Positions 6,755 to 14,985 of a DNA stretch of 64,000 nucleotides are shown here, piece by piece. Made by a program: the position numbers and the translations under genes. Every line of letters starts with the position of its first letter. The first letter of the stretch is position 1. Under the pieces are notes generated by a model that saw only the letters and a program-made list of their open reading frames with translations, made no database searches and was not told the DNA's origin. This DNA comes from JANQEA01 sp964466035 (lineage in GTDB: Bacteria > Bipolaricaulota > Bipolaricaulia > UBA7950 > UBA9294): assembly GCA_964466035.1 (NCBI GenBank), contig CAYXLR010000001.1:62001-126000 (forward strand), in the 5' to 3' direction.

Positions 6755-8068
6755 ATGAAGCTCCCATATCGAGCCGCTGTCTTTGTCCTTCTTCTCGGAT
6801 TGGCTGCTCTGGCGGCGCTCGGGTTTGCTGCGGTGCACGTCTCGTTTACGGGGATCGACGAAATCGTGCTCTTCGCAGTCTTCGTCGTCCTTGCCCTCCT
6901 GGCGGAGATCTACGCGACCCGTGTTCCAGCCTACAAGTGGGAGATCTCGAGCTCGATTGCGATCTGCCTTGCGGCGCTGTTCATCCTGGGGCCACACCTC
7001 GCCGTGCTTCTCGTTGCGGTCTCCTCGCTCCTCTCGGAGCTGTTCCTGCGATGGAACTCGAGGCCTAGCGAACGAAAGAAAAGCTTCATCCCGATTGTCT
7101 TCAACGTCAGCCAGTTGGTCGTCACCGTTTTCACAGCCGGACTCCTGCTTCGTCTGTTCGACCGCCCTACATTGCCATTGGTGGAATCTACGGACTTCGC
7201 GATCGCGATCGGGTGCTTCTCGATCTACATGCTCCTCAACATCGCGTTCGTCACAGGAATCGTATCGCTCACGGAAAGGAAGCCGTTCTTCCATTCCGCG
7301 TTCGCGAGCACGCGGCAGTTTTTCGTCCAGTACCTGGTGCTTTGCGTGTCGGCCCTCCTTCTTGCCGTCTTGCGCACGATTTCCGTCTGGCACGTCTTCC
7401 TGGCGCTGTTCCCGCTGACGCTCGTCCATGTCTCGTTCCGCGGGTACGTGAGGTTGCAGACCGAGGCAAGGAGGACGTTCGAGCAGATCTCGCGGCTGTT
7501 GGACGAGCGGGACCACTACACCGCCGTGCACTCTCAGGAGGTCGCCGAGCTTGCCGTGGAGATCGCGAGGGAAATGGACCTTCCAGGGGCGCAGATCGAG
7601 AGAATCGAGATCGCGGCCCGCGTCCACGACATCGGCAAGATCGCGGTCCCCGACGCGATCCTCCTCAAGCCCGGCCCGCTGAGCGACGAGGAGTGGGCGA
7701 TCATGAAGCGACATCCGGTGATCAGCGCGGAGCTGATCGAGGGGCTGGAGATCTACGAGCCGGTCGTCGACGCGGTCCGCCACGAACACGAGCGTTGGGA
7801 CGGAAGCGGGTACCCCGACGGGCTGAAAGGCGAGGAGATCCCCCTGATAGCCCGCATCATCGCCGCGGCGGACATCTACAACGCCATCACCACCGACCGG
7901 CCGTACCGGAAGGCATTCAGCGCGGAGCGGACGGTCGCGATCCTCCGGGAGATGCGCGGAACCGACCTCGATCCCGAAGTTGCCGACGCCCTTCTGCGGG
8001 TGGTCGGCGCTGCGTCGGCCGAAGCGCCCGCTTTGGAGGAGGTCCCGTCGCCGGCCACGGAAGCCTGA
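6755..8068 (+). CDS. Multi-pass membrane protein with C-terminal HD-GYP domain
   Basis: 437 aa. The ATG at 6755 has GAGG eight bases upstream and is preferred over a TTG at 6704 inside the promoter. Residues 1-220 form about six or seven membrane helices of unknown family. A short coiled linker leads to an HD-GYP domain (about 235-415) with VHDIGKIAVPD, the second histidine set HEHERWDGSGYP and the DIYNAITTDRPYR segment. HD-GYP domains hydrolyse c-di-GMP to GMP, and the catalytic residues look intact. The N-terminal membrane part would be the sensor. It follows the peptide array and is followed within 10 bases by a DUF5317-like gene, so it is a candidate receptor or partner of the peptides (inference). 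Confidence 0.85.
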   Translation: MKLPYRAAVFVLLLGLAALAALGFAAVHVSFTGIDEIVLFAVFVVLALLAEIYATRVPAYKWEISSSIAICLAALFILGPHLAVLLVAVSSLLSELFLRWNSRPSERKKSFIPIVFNVSQLVVTVFTAGLLLRLFDRPTLPLVESTDFAIAIGCFSIYMLLNIAFVTGIVSLTERKPFFHSAFASTRQFFVQYLVLCVSALLLAVLRTISVWHVFLALFPLTLVHVSFRGYVRLQTEARRTFEQISRLLDERDHYTAVHSQEVAELAVEIAREMDLPGAQIERIEIAARVHDIGKIAVPDAILLKPGPLSDEEWAIMKRHPVISAELIEGLEIYEPVVDAVRHEHERWDGSGYPDGLKGEEIPLIARIIAAADIYNAITTDRPYRKAFSAERTVAILREMRGTDLDPEVADALLRVVGAASAEAPALEEVPSPATEA

Positions 8069-8078
8069 AGACGCCGAA

Positions 8079-8630
8079 ATGCTGTATCTAGTTGCCCTTT
8101 TGGTCGGGCTGGTGGTCGGTTTTCTTCGTGGCGGACGGCTTTCCCATCTCACCCGGCTTTGCCTCCGATGGCTCTGGCTCGTTCCCGTTGCGCTGGCGAT
8201 CCAGTTGCTCATCTTCCCGTTGTTCTCCGGAACGCCTCTTCTTCCGTACGCGACGGCGCCGCTTCACCTCATCTCGTACGCGATCCTGATCGCCTGGCTG
8301 CTGGTGAACCTGCGGCTCCTCCCGATGGGGGCCTTGCTTGCCGGAGCGACCTGCAATCTCGTCGCCGTCGCGTCGAACGGCGGGTACATGCCGGCCTCGC
8401 TCACCGCCCTGGAGCGGGCGGGGTTTCAAGGCGCGGTCGAGCGGCTCCTCCAGGGAGAGACCGTCGCCAACGTGGTGGCGATGTCGTCGTCGACGAAGGT
8501 AAACGCCCTCGGAGACTGGTTCTACATACCGGAGCGGATCCCCTTCTCGACGGCGTTCAGCATCGGAGACGTGCTGATCATGGTGGGGCTCGCTTGGCTG
8601 ATCGCGCGGGGGATGACGGCGGATGACTGA
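8079..8630 (+). CDS. DUF5317-like integral membrane protein
   Basis: 183 aa with about four hydrophobic helices, an N-terminal LVGLVVGFLRGGRL segment and a conserved NGGYMP motif near residue 101. The pattern fits the DUF5317 family, whose function is not known. It starts 10 bases after the HD-GYP stop and overlaps the next gene by 8 bases, so the three are translated from one message. The pairing with an HD-GYP membrane protein suggests a shared membrane signalling or export task, but the sequence does not prove it. Confidence 0.65.
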   Translation: MLYLVALLVGLVVGFLRGGRLSHLTRLCLRWLWLVPVALAIQLLIFPLFSGTPLLPYATAPLHLISYAILIAWLLVNLRLLPMGALLAGATCNLVAVASNGGYMPASLTALERAGFQGAVERLLQGETVANVVAMSSSTKVNALGDWFYIPERIPFSTAFSIGDVLIMVGLAWLIARGMTADD

Positions 8631-10725
8631 AGGTCTGAGGCGTCTCCTCGAACCGCGATCGGTCGCCGTCGTCGGCGCGAGCCCGAAGCCCGGGTCAGTC
8701 GCGGGGACGATCCTCAAGAACCTGAAGGACTGCGGCTACCGCGGAAGCCTCCATCCGGTCAACCCGAAGTACACCGAGGTGTTTGGCCTTCCGTGTGTCC
8801 CAGGAATCGGCGCGTTGCCGCCCGATGTCGAACTGGCGATCCTCGCGATCAACCGGAACGTCGTCCTCGGCGCGGTCGAGGAATGCGGTCGAAAGGGGAT
8901 CGTCCATCTCGTCATCATCACGGCCGGCTTCAAGGAGAGCGGCCCGGAAGGGGCGAGGCTCGAAGAGGAGCTCCGCGCGCTGATCGACCGCTACGGCTTG
9001 AACGTCGTCGGCCCCAACTGCATGGGGATCATCAACAGCTCCGAGCGCATGAAGCTGAACGCCTCGTTCTCCCGCTGGTTTCCCCCGGGCGGGGAGATCG
9101 CGTTCGTCTCGCAGAGCGGGTCCCTGGGGGAGACGCTCCTCGAGTGCTTCGAGGACGCCGGTCTCGGCGTCTCCCGGTTCGTCAACCTCGGGAATCGAGC
9201 CGGACTGACCGAGAACGACTTCCTCGCCTACCTCGCCGACGACGATCCATGCGGCGCGATCTTCCTCTACCTCGAGAGCTTCGCGGACCCCCGCGAGTTT
9301 CGCCGCCTCGTCGCCCGAATCGGGAAGACGAAGCCGGTGGTCGTCCTCAAGGCCGGCCGGACCGAAGCCGGAGCGGCCGCCGTCGCTTCGCACACCGGCT
9401 CGCTGGCGAGCCCGGACGCGATCGTCGACGCGTTCCTTCGTCAGTGCGGCGCGCTGCGCGTGGCGACGATCGAGGAGACGATCACCTCCCTGCGGGCGCT
9501 CGAGCGGGGCGTCCTCCCTGATGGAGATCGGGTCGCGATTCTGACCAACGCCGGGGGAGCGGGGATCATCGCCGCCGACGCGTGCGTCCGCGACGGGCTG
9601 GAGGTCCCGCCGCTGTCGGATCGGCTGCGGCGGAGGCTGGCCGAGTTCCTCCCGCCCGAGGCCGGGCTCGGCAATCCGGTCGACATGATCGCGACGGCGA
9701 GCAGCGAGCAGTACGAGAAGGGGCTGGAGCTGCTGCTGGAAGAGACGGACGCGGCGATCGTCATCTTCCGGCCGCCGCTCGTCTTCCACGAGCCCGTGGA
9801 GGCGGTCGGCGAAGGGATTCTCCGGGTCGCCGAGAAGCGGCCGGACAAGCCGATTCTCGTTTGCACCCTGAGTCACAGCAAGACGGTCGAGCCGCTGGTC
9901 GTCCGGCTTCGTCCGGCCGACGTCCCGGCCTACGCGATGCCCGAGACGGCCGTCGCCGCCCTCTCGATCCTCCGTCGCGCCAGGGACGTCCGGCGGTCCG
10001 ACGCGTCGGCCGCGGCCGAGCGCCCCGACGGTCGCGCGTCGGCCGCCTTGGTTCTCGACCGGGTTCGGAAGGAAGAACGGACCGGGCTCTTTTTCGACGA
10101 AGGGGCCGAGTTCCTCGCTGCGTACGGGATCCCCGTCTGCCCGTACGCCTACCTCCTCGACGAGGAGGTAGGGGCGCGATTCCTCGAGGAAGTCGGTCCG
10201 CCGTTGGTGCTGAAGGTCGACGCGCCCGGCCTCGCGCACCGCTTCGAGATGAACGCGGTGATCACCGGGATCGAGACCGAGCGCGGGGTGCGTGAGGCCT
10301 TCGACAACCTGCAGGCCGTGATCGCCTCGCTCGACCTCGAAGGCGCCCGCGTCCTCGCGCAGAAGTCGGTCTCCGGCCGGGAGCTGATCTTCGGTCTCGA
10401 ACAGGACCCCGCCTTCGGGCCGGCGGTGATGTTCGGGATCGGGGGGACGCTGGTCGAGGCGTTGAGGGACGTGTCGTTCGGCGTGGCGCCGATCTCCACC
10501 GTTCAGGCCGAGCGAATGATCCGTTCGATCCGCGCCTTCCCGTTGCTCGAGGCGTTCCGGGGCCAGCCGGCCGTCGCGCTCCCTCCCCTCGTTCGGATCG
10601 TCATGGCGCTCGGACAGATGGGGCTCGACTTCCCGGGTATCGCCGAGATCGATCTGAATCCGGTGATCGCGGACGAACGGGACGCCGTCGCGGTCGACCT
10701 GCTGATTCGATTGAGTGGGGCGTGA
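8623..10725 (+). CDS. ADP-forming acyl-CoA (acetyl-CoA) synthetase, fused alpha-beta
   Basis: 700 aa. It carries a CoA-binding Rossmann domain (about 1-130, beginning with VAVVGASPKPGSV), a succinyl-CoA-synthetase-like domain with the phosphorylated histidine in SHTGSL (H257), and a C-terminal ATP-grasp domain (about 480-700). This is the single-chain form of the archaeal/bacterial ACD, which converts acyl-CoA, ADP and phosphate to acid, ATP and CoA. It points to fermentative energy conservation. It overlaps the DUF5317 gene by 8 bases. Substrate range (acetate or branched or aryl acids) cannot be read from the sequence. A protein acetyltransferase is unlikely because no GNAT domain is attached. 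Confidence 0.88.
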   Translation: MTEGLRRLLEPRSVAVVGASPKPGSVAGTILKNLKDCGYRGSLHPVNPKYTEVFGLPCVPGIGALPPDVELAILAINRNVVLGAVEECGRKGIVHLVIITAGFKESGPEGARLEEELRALIDRYGLNVVGPNCMGIINSSERMKLNASFSRWFPPGGEIAFVSQSGSLGETLLECFEDAGLGVSRFVNLGNRAGLTENDFLAYLADDDPCGAIFLYLESFADPREFRRLVARIGKTKPVVVLKAGRTEAGAAAVASHTGSLASPDAIVDAFLRQCGALRVATIEETITSLRALERGVLPDGDRVAILTNAGGAGIIAADACVRDGLEVPPLSDRLRRRLAEFLPPEAGLGNPVDMIATASSEQYEKGLELLLEETDAAIVIFRPPLVFHEPVEAVGEGILRVAEKRPDKPILVCTLSHSKTVEPLVVRLRPADVPAYAMPETAVAALSILRRARDVRRSDASAAAERPDGRASAALVLDRVRKEERTGLFFDEGAEFLAAYGIPVCPYAYLLDEEVGARFLEEVGPPLVLKVDAPGLAHRFEMNAVITGIETERGVREAFDNLQAVIASLDLEGARVLAQKSVSGRELIFGLEQDPAFGPAVMFGIGGTLVEALRDVSFGVAPISTVQAERMIRSIRAFPLLEAFRGQPAVALPPLVRIVMALGQMGLDFPGIAEIDLNPVIADERDAVAVDLLIRLSGA

Positions 10726-10734
10726 GCCGGGGCG

Positions 10735-12030
10735 CTACGGATAGAGCCGGTTGATCTGCCGCGCGAACGGAATGACCTCTCGGATGTGCGCGACGCCCGC
10801 GATCCAGGAGATCACCCGCGCCAGACCCATTCCGAACCCCGAGTGCGGGACCGAGCCGTACCTCCGCAGGTCGATGTACCACTGGTACGGCTCGACCGGA
10901 AGCCCGAATTCCTTCAGCTGGGAGATCAGCTCCTCCTCGGTGTCGACGCGCTGGCTGCCCCCGATGATCTCGCCGTATCCCTCCGGAGCGATCAGGTCGG
11001 CGGCGAGGACCCGCTCGGGATCGAGGGGATCGCGCTTCATGTAGAACGGCTTCATCCGGACAGGAAACCGCTCGACGAACACCGGTCGGCCGAAGTGCTC
11101 GCCGAGCGAGGCTTCCTCGGGCGCGCCGAAGTCGCTTCCGAACGAGACGTCGTGCCCTTTCTTCCGAAGGATCTTCACGGCCTCGGCGTAGTCGACGCGC
11201 GCGAACGGCTCGCGGACCTCCTCGAGGAGAAGTCCGGTGTCCCGCTCGATCTGCTCGAGCTCGACCTTCCGTTCCTCGACGACCGATTCGACGATGAACC
11301 GGACGAGGTCCTCCTGCAGCGCGAGGTTCCCTTCGTGGTCGACGTAGGCCATCTCCGCCTCGGCGATCCAGAACTCGGTGACGTGCTTTCGCGTCTTCGA
11401 CTTCTCGGCCCGGAACGCCGGACCGATCCAGTACACGCTCCCGAGGGCCATCGCGGTCGCCTCGAGGTAGAGCTGGCCGCTCTGGCTGAGGTAGGCCTTG
11501 TCCCCGAAGTAGTCGAGTTCGAACAGCGTCGTCGTTCCCTCGACCGACGTGCCGGTCAGGATCGGCGCCTCGGTGGCGACGAATCCCCGCCGATGGAAGA
11601 ACTCGCGGAACGCCCGGAACGTCGCGTCCCGGATCCGCAGGAGGGGGACCTGCCGCCCGGTGCGGATCCACAGATGGCGGTGGTCCATCAGGAAGCCGGG
11701 CGTGTGCTCGGTCAGCTCGATCGGGAACGGCTTCGTCGGCTCGTGAACGACCCGCAGGTCGGTGAGCTGAAGCTCGCAGCCGGTCGGCGCGCGCCGGTCC
11801 TCGTGCAGGGTTCCCGAGACGACGATCGACGTCTCTCGCGGGAGGCGGTCGGCGGTCGCGAAGAGCTCCGCGGAGTCGGATTCGGAAAGGACGGCCTGAA
11901 TCACGCCGGTCCCGTCGCGAATCTGCAGGAAGAGGATCTTCCCGCTCGATCGCTTGTTGTACAGCCATCCCTGAAACGTGACGTCTTCGCCGACGTGGGC
12001 CTTTGCATCGGTGATCCTGATCGTCGCCAT
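10735..12030 (-). CDS. asnS: Asparaginyl-tRNA synthetase
   Basis: 431 aa class IIb synthetase. An N-terminal OB fold for the anticodon (about 1-110) is followed by the catalytic core, with motif 2 FRAEKSKTRKHVTEFW and motif 3 GFGMGLARVISWIAG. The FRAE and EFW pattern favours AsnRS over AspRS. GGAGG lies 8 bases before the ATG. It is convergent with the acyl-CoA synthetase, with a 9-base gap. A non-discriminating archaeal-type AspRS is the main alternative. Confidence 0.9.
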   Translation of the reverse strand: MATIRITDAKAHVGEDVTFQGWLYNKRSSGKILFLQIRDGTGVIQAVLSESDSAELFATADRLPRETSIVVSGTLHEDRRAPTGCELQLTDLRVVHEPTKPFPIELTEHTPGFLMDHRHLWIRTGRQVPLLRIRDATFRAFREFFHRRGFVATEAPILTGTSVEGTTTLFELDYFGDKAYLSQSGQLYLEATAMALGSVYWIGPAFRAEKSKTRKHVTEFWIAEAEMAYVDHEGNLALQEDLVRFIVESVVEERKVELEQIERDTGLLLEEVREPFARVDYAEAVKILRKKGHDVSFGSDFGAPEEASLGEHFGRPVFVERFPVRMKPFYMKRDPLDPERVLAADLIAPEGYGEIIGGSQRVDTEEELISQLKEFGLPVEPYQWYIDLRRYGSVPHSGFGMGLARVISWIAGVAHIREVIPFARQINRLYP

Positions 12031-12058
12031 ACCGCGTCCTCCGCCTGGGGATCGTCAG

Positions 12059-12087
12059 AGGGTAGGAGGAGCCGTCGCCGGGCGCAA
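12059..12087 (-). promoter_or_regulatory. Promoter of asnS
   Basis: Minus strand TTGCGC (12082-12087) and TACCCT (12059-12064) with a 17-base spacer, in the gap before the MATE gene stop. This implies asnS is transcribed independently of the MATE gene. Confidence 0.5.
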
Positions 12088-12089
12088 GG

Positions 12090-13490
12090 TTAGCCCGCGG
12101 CTCCGGGGATCTCCGGCGCCTCCTGGATGACCCTGTGCTTCCAGTTGCCGGTGAGGAAGAAGCCGAGAGAGACACCGGCCGTGGCGAGGTTCGACGCGAG
12201 CATCGCCCACCAGACGCCGCTCGCGCCCATGTTGAACGCGAACCCGAGCACGAACACGAGCGGGACGCGAAGCGCCCAGAGGCGGAACAGCCCGAAGAAC
12301 ATCGAGTAGAACGTGTGCCCGGCCCCTTGATACGTGCCCATGATTACCTGGATGACCCCCATGAGCGGGAACGCGAGCGCGAGGAGGAACAGCATCTCGT
12401 CACCGACGGCGAGGACCTCGGGATCGGAGAGGAAGAACCCGATCAGGTGCTGTCGCAGGGTGAGCACGAAGACCGCCGCGATCACGAGGATCGTGCTGGA
12501 GATCCCGATCCCGGCCCAGACGGACCGGCTCGCCCGGTCCGGCCGCTCGGCGCCGAGGTTCTGCCCGACCATCGTCGCCGTCGCTTGACCGAGGCCCATC
12601 GCGGGCATCAGGACGATCGAGACGAACGCGTTGCCGATGCCGAACGCGCTCAGGACGGCGGTCCCGATCCGCGCCAGCGCGCCGTTCATGATGGAGAAGC
12701 CGAGGGCGGTTCCCGTCTGGCCGATCGATGCGAGCCCTCCGATCGAGACGATCCGGCGGATCAACCCCCAGCGAAGCCTCAGATGGCGCGGGCGGATGTG
12801 GATTCCGAGGCGTCCGGAGAACAGCCACAAAAGCCCGGCCAGCGCCAGCAGCCCGCGGGTGAAGACGGTCGCTGCGGCGGCTCCGGCGATGCCCCACTCC
12901 GGGAACGGCCCCCAGCCGAAGATCAGGAACGGATCGAGGACGAGGTTGAGACCGACCGAGACGCCCATCAGGATCATCGGCGTCACTGTGTCGCCGACGC
13001 CGTTGAGGAGGGCCGTCACGACGAACGTCCCGAACATCAACGGGATCCCGGCGTAGATGATCCTCAAGTAGGTCGCCGCAGCGGCGATCAGGTCGCTCTC
13101 CCCTCCCATCAGGGTCAGAACCGGCCGGGCGGCGAAGAAGCCGGCCGAGGCGAGCAGGAGCGCGAGGAGCGTGGTAAAGCCGACGACCTGTCCCGCGGCG
13201 AGGTTGGCCTCCTCGGGACGCCGCGCCCCGGTGTACTGGGCGACGAGGGCGGTGCCGGCGATGGTGACGCCGCTCCCGATCGAGAGGACGAGGAAGATGA
13301 GCGGCCACGACAGGGCGAGCGCCGCGATCTCGACCGCCCCGAGCCGAGCGAGCCAGAAGCGGTCGACGAAGTTGTACAGCGTCTGGAAGAGGTTGGAGAG
13401 CATCACCGGCCACGCCAGCCGAAGAAGCGAGCCGGTGATCGGCCCGTCCGTCAGTGGGAGCATCCTCGGTTCGCGACGCCTGAGGGGCAT
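12090..13490 (-). CDS. MATE-family multidrug/metabolite exporter
   Basis: 466 aa, 12 predicted membrane helices in two similar halves, typical MATE length. The N-terminal half begins LTDGPITGSLLRLAWPVMLSNLFQ, summarised here by its first residues LTDGPITG, and carries the helix-1 PVMLSN element. The family couples export of cationic drugs or metabolites to H+ or Na+. The start at 13490 places a TACAAT box 8 bases upstream, suggesting a leaderless message. An ATG at 13463 is the alternative. It is divergent from the XRE regulator with a shared 96-base region, so that regulator may control it. Confidence 0.88.
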   Translation of the reverse strand: MPLRRREPRMLPLTDGPITGSLLRLAWPVMLSNLFQTLYNFVDRFWLARLGAVEIAALALSWPLIFLVLSIGSGVTIAGTALVAQYTGARRPEEANLAAGQVVGFTTLLALLLASAGFFAARPVLTLMGGESDLIAAAATYLRIIYAGIPLMFGTFVVTALLNGVGDTVTPMILMGVSVGLNLVLDPFLIFGWGPFPEWGIAGAAAATVFTRGLLALAGLLWLFSGRLGIHIRPRHLRLRWGLIRRIVSIGGLASIGQTGTALGFSIMNGALARIGTAVLSAFGIGNAFVSIVLMPAMGLGQATATMVGQNLGAERPDRASRSVWAGIGISSTILVIAAVFVLTLRQHLIGFFLSDPEVLAVGDEMLFLLALAFPLMGVIQVIMGTYQGAGHTFYSMFFGLFRLWALRVPLVFVLGFAFNMGASGVWWAMLASNLATAGVSLGFFLTGNWKHRVIQEAPEIPGAAG

Positions 13491-13497
13491 GGGGCGG

Positions 13498-13503
13498 ATT
13501 GTA
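13498..13503 (-). promoter_or_regulatory. -10 box of the MATE gene, leaderless arrangement
   Basis: Minus-strand TACAAT ends 7 bases before the ATG at 13490, so transcription should begin at or near the start codon. No clear -35 element or Shine-Dalgarno is seen. Confidence 0.45.
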
Positions 13504-13550
13504 GCCGACCGGCGACGGAGTTCCGACCGCGTGGCGTGGATCTTCGTGTG

Positions 13551-13579
13551 TTGACGATTGGCAACAGGCGGGATAGACT
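13551..13579 (+). promoter_or_regulatory. Promoter of the XRE-TOBE/ECF operon, leaderless
   Basis: TTGACG (13551-13556) and TAGACT (13574-13579) with a 17-base spacer. The -10 ends 7 bases before the ATG at 13587, so the transcript would begin at the start codon. No Shine-Dalgarno is present. Confidence 0.7.
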
Positions 13580-13586
13580 CCCACCG

Positions 13587-14285
13587 ATGCGCAAGGCGAA
13601 GTTCGGCGATCTCCTGCACACGGCGCGACGGCGAAAGGGCTATTCCCTCCGCGACCTCGCGGAGCGGACGGGGATCCACTACAGCCGCCTGTCGCGCATC
13701 GAACACGGGACCCGGCCGGCGCCCGGGCTGACCGAGATTCGAACGCTCGCCGATTCGCTCGATGTCGACATGCTGGAGCTTCTCGTCTCGACGGGCACGC
13801 CGCGGGAGGTGATGGAGCACCTCCTTTGGTCGGAGCGGCTCCGCGCCGACCTGCCGGCGGCCGACCGCGGGACCTACGTGCCGGAACGCTCGCTCCTGCT
13901 CGCGAAGAACGCGTATCGGGTTCCCGTGCGGAAACGGGTCGGCGCGCTCTGCACGGTGGAGCTGGGAAGGACCGACGTTCGCGTCTTCTCGTTCTCCGAC
14001 GCCGACGACCTAATCCTTCACGTCCCTCCGGAGGCGGTCTCCGTTCACCGCCTCCGTCCCGATTCGGACTCGTCGACGGCCGAGAACGTCCTGCCGATGC
14101 GCGTGAAGAAGATCCGACGCATCGGGCAGGTCGCGAATCTCGTTCTCATGGGAGAGGGATTCGAGCTGAACACGCTTCACGCCGGCCGATCGGTCGAACG
14201 ACTGGCGCTGTCCGAACGGGACGCCGTCTTCGCCTCGATCCCGGCGACGGCGATTCGCACGTCCCCCATCGAGGGGGGCGCATGA
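13587..14285 (+). CDS. XRE-family regulator with C-terminal TOBE-like domain
   Basis: 232 aa. An HTH_3 domain (about 7-60) contains LLHTARRRKGYSLRDLAERT and the recognition helix HYSRLSRIEHG. A middle region shows no named domain. A C-terminal beta-rich segment (about 145-225, with VKKIRRIGQVANLVLMGEGF) resembles TOBE, the oxyanion- or ligand-binding fold of ModE and molybdate-type ABC proteins. It heads an operon of ECF importer genes and overlaps the next gene by ATGA, so I infer that it senses the imported compound and controls the operon and possibly the divergent MATE exporter. Confidence 0.75.
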   Translation: MRKAKFGDLLHTARRRKGYSLRDLAERTGIHYSRLSRIEHGTRPAPGLTEIRTLADSLDVDMLELLVSTGTPREVMEHLLWSERLRADLPAADRGTYVPERSLLLAKNAYRVPVRKRVGALCTVELGRTDVRVFSFSDADDLILHVPPEAVSVHRLRPDSDSSTAENVLPMRVKKIRRIGQVANLVLMGEGFELNTLHAGRSVERLALSERDAVFASIPATAIRTSPIEGGA

Positions 14286-14926
14286 GCGGTCGCCGCGGCT
14301 GGCTCGTCGTCCTCGTCCTGGCGCTCGTGGCGGCCGCCGTGGTGGCGACGGTCGTCCTCCGCCGGCCGGGAACGGAGGAGGCCCTCGACGCGTGGGACGC
14401 CGACCTGCGGGTCTCGGTTCGCGTGATCCACGGAGATCGGACGGTCGACGTGGAGCTGACCGACTGCCCGGCGACGCGCGGCCGGGTCGCGTACGAAGGT
14501 CCGAGGCTCGCGGAAAGCGAGGAGAACTGGAAGGCGGCCCACGACTATCGGGGCGTCGCGCTCGGAGAGATCGTCGATCGCTCGGTCGGTCTCGACGAGG
14601 TCGAGACGGTGACCTTGGTGGCGCTCGACGGATGGCACAAGACCGTGCCCCGCTCCGTTCTCGGCGGCATGACGCCTGCGGGGACGGTGATCCTCGCGCT
14701 GTCCGTCGACGGGGAGCCGGCCGAGGAGTGGGACGACGCGCCGATGCTCGTCTTCCTGCCGGAGGACGAGAGATTCTCGAACGACGACATGCTCAACGCG
14801 TTCGGTCCCGATCTGTCCCACTACTTCGGCGATACGCCGTCGACGACCGGGATGATGGTGAAGGGCGTCGTCTTCTTGGTGATCGACTACGACGGGGGTC
14901 CGTTGCCGACGCTGACGGACCTCTGA
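14282..14926 (+). CDS. Membrane-anchored oxidoreductase-molybdopterin-like domain protein
   Basis: 214 aa. An N-terminal membrane anchor (about 7-26) is followed by an extracytoplasmic domain with the pattern DYRGVALGEIV … VALDGWHKTV. That is the second half of the sulfite-oxidase fold (Oxidored_molyb). The cofactor-ligating cysteine of true sulfite oxidases is not evident, so catalysis is doubtful. It is the first of five such domains in this operon. The role is unknown. A ligand-binding part of the ECF importer is my inference. Confidence 0.65.
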   Translation: MSGRRGWLVVLVLALVAAAVVATVVLRRPGTEEALDAWDADLRVSVRVIHGDRTVDVELTDCPATRGRVAYEGPRLAESEENWKAAHDYRGVALGEIVDRSVGLDEVETVTLVALDGWHKTVPRSVLGGMTPAGTVILALSVDGEPAEEWDDAPMLVFLPEDERFSNDDMLNAFGPDLSHYFGDTPSTTGMMVKGVVFLVIDYDGGPLPTLTDL

Positions 14927-14934
14927 GGAAGGCG

Positions 14935-14961
14935 GGTGGGCGGCCGAATCGGCCGTCCACC
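14935..14961 (+). terminator. Strong intercistronic hairpin
   Basis: A 12-bp stem with a 3-base loop (GGTGGG-CGGCCG … CGGCCG-TCCACC) lies just before the Shine-Dalgarno AAAGGAG of the next gene. There is no T run, so it may stabilise or partly terminate the message and not end it. Similar hairpins flank binding-protein genes at 54171 and 59053. Confidence 0.5.
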
Positions 14962-14985
14962 TCGAGCGAGAAAGGAGAGCTCTCC

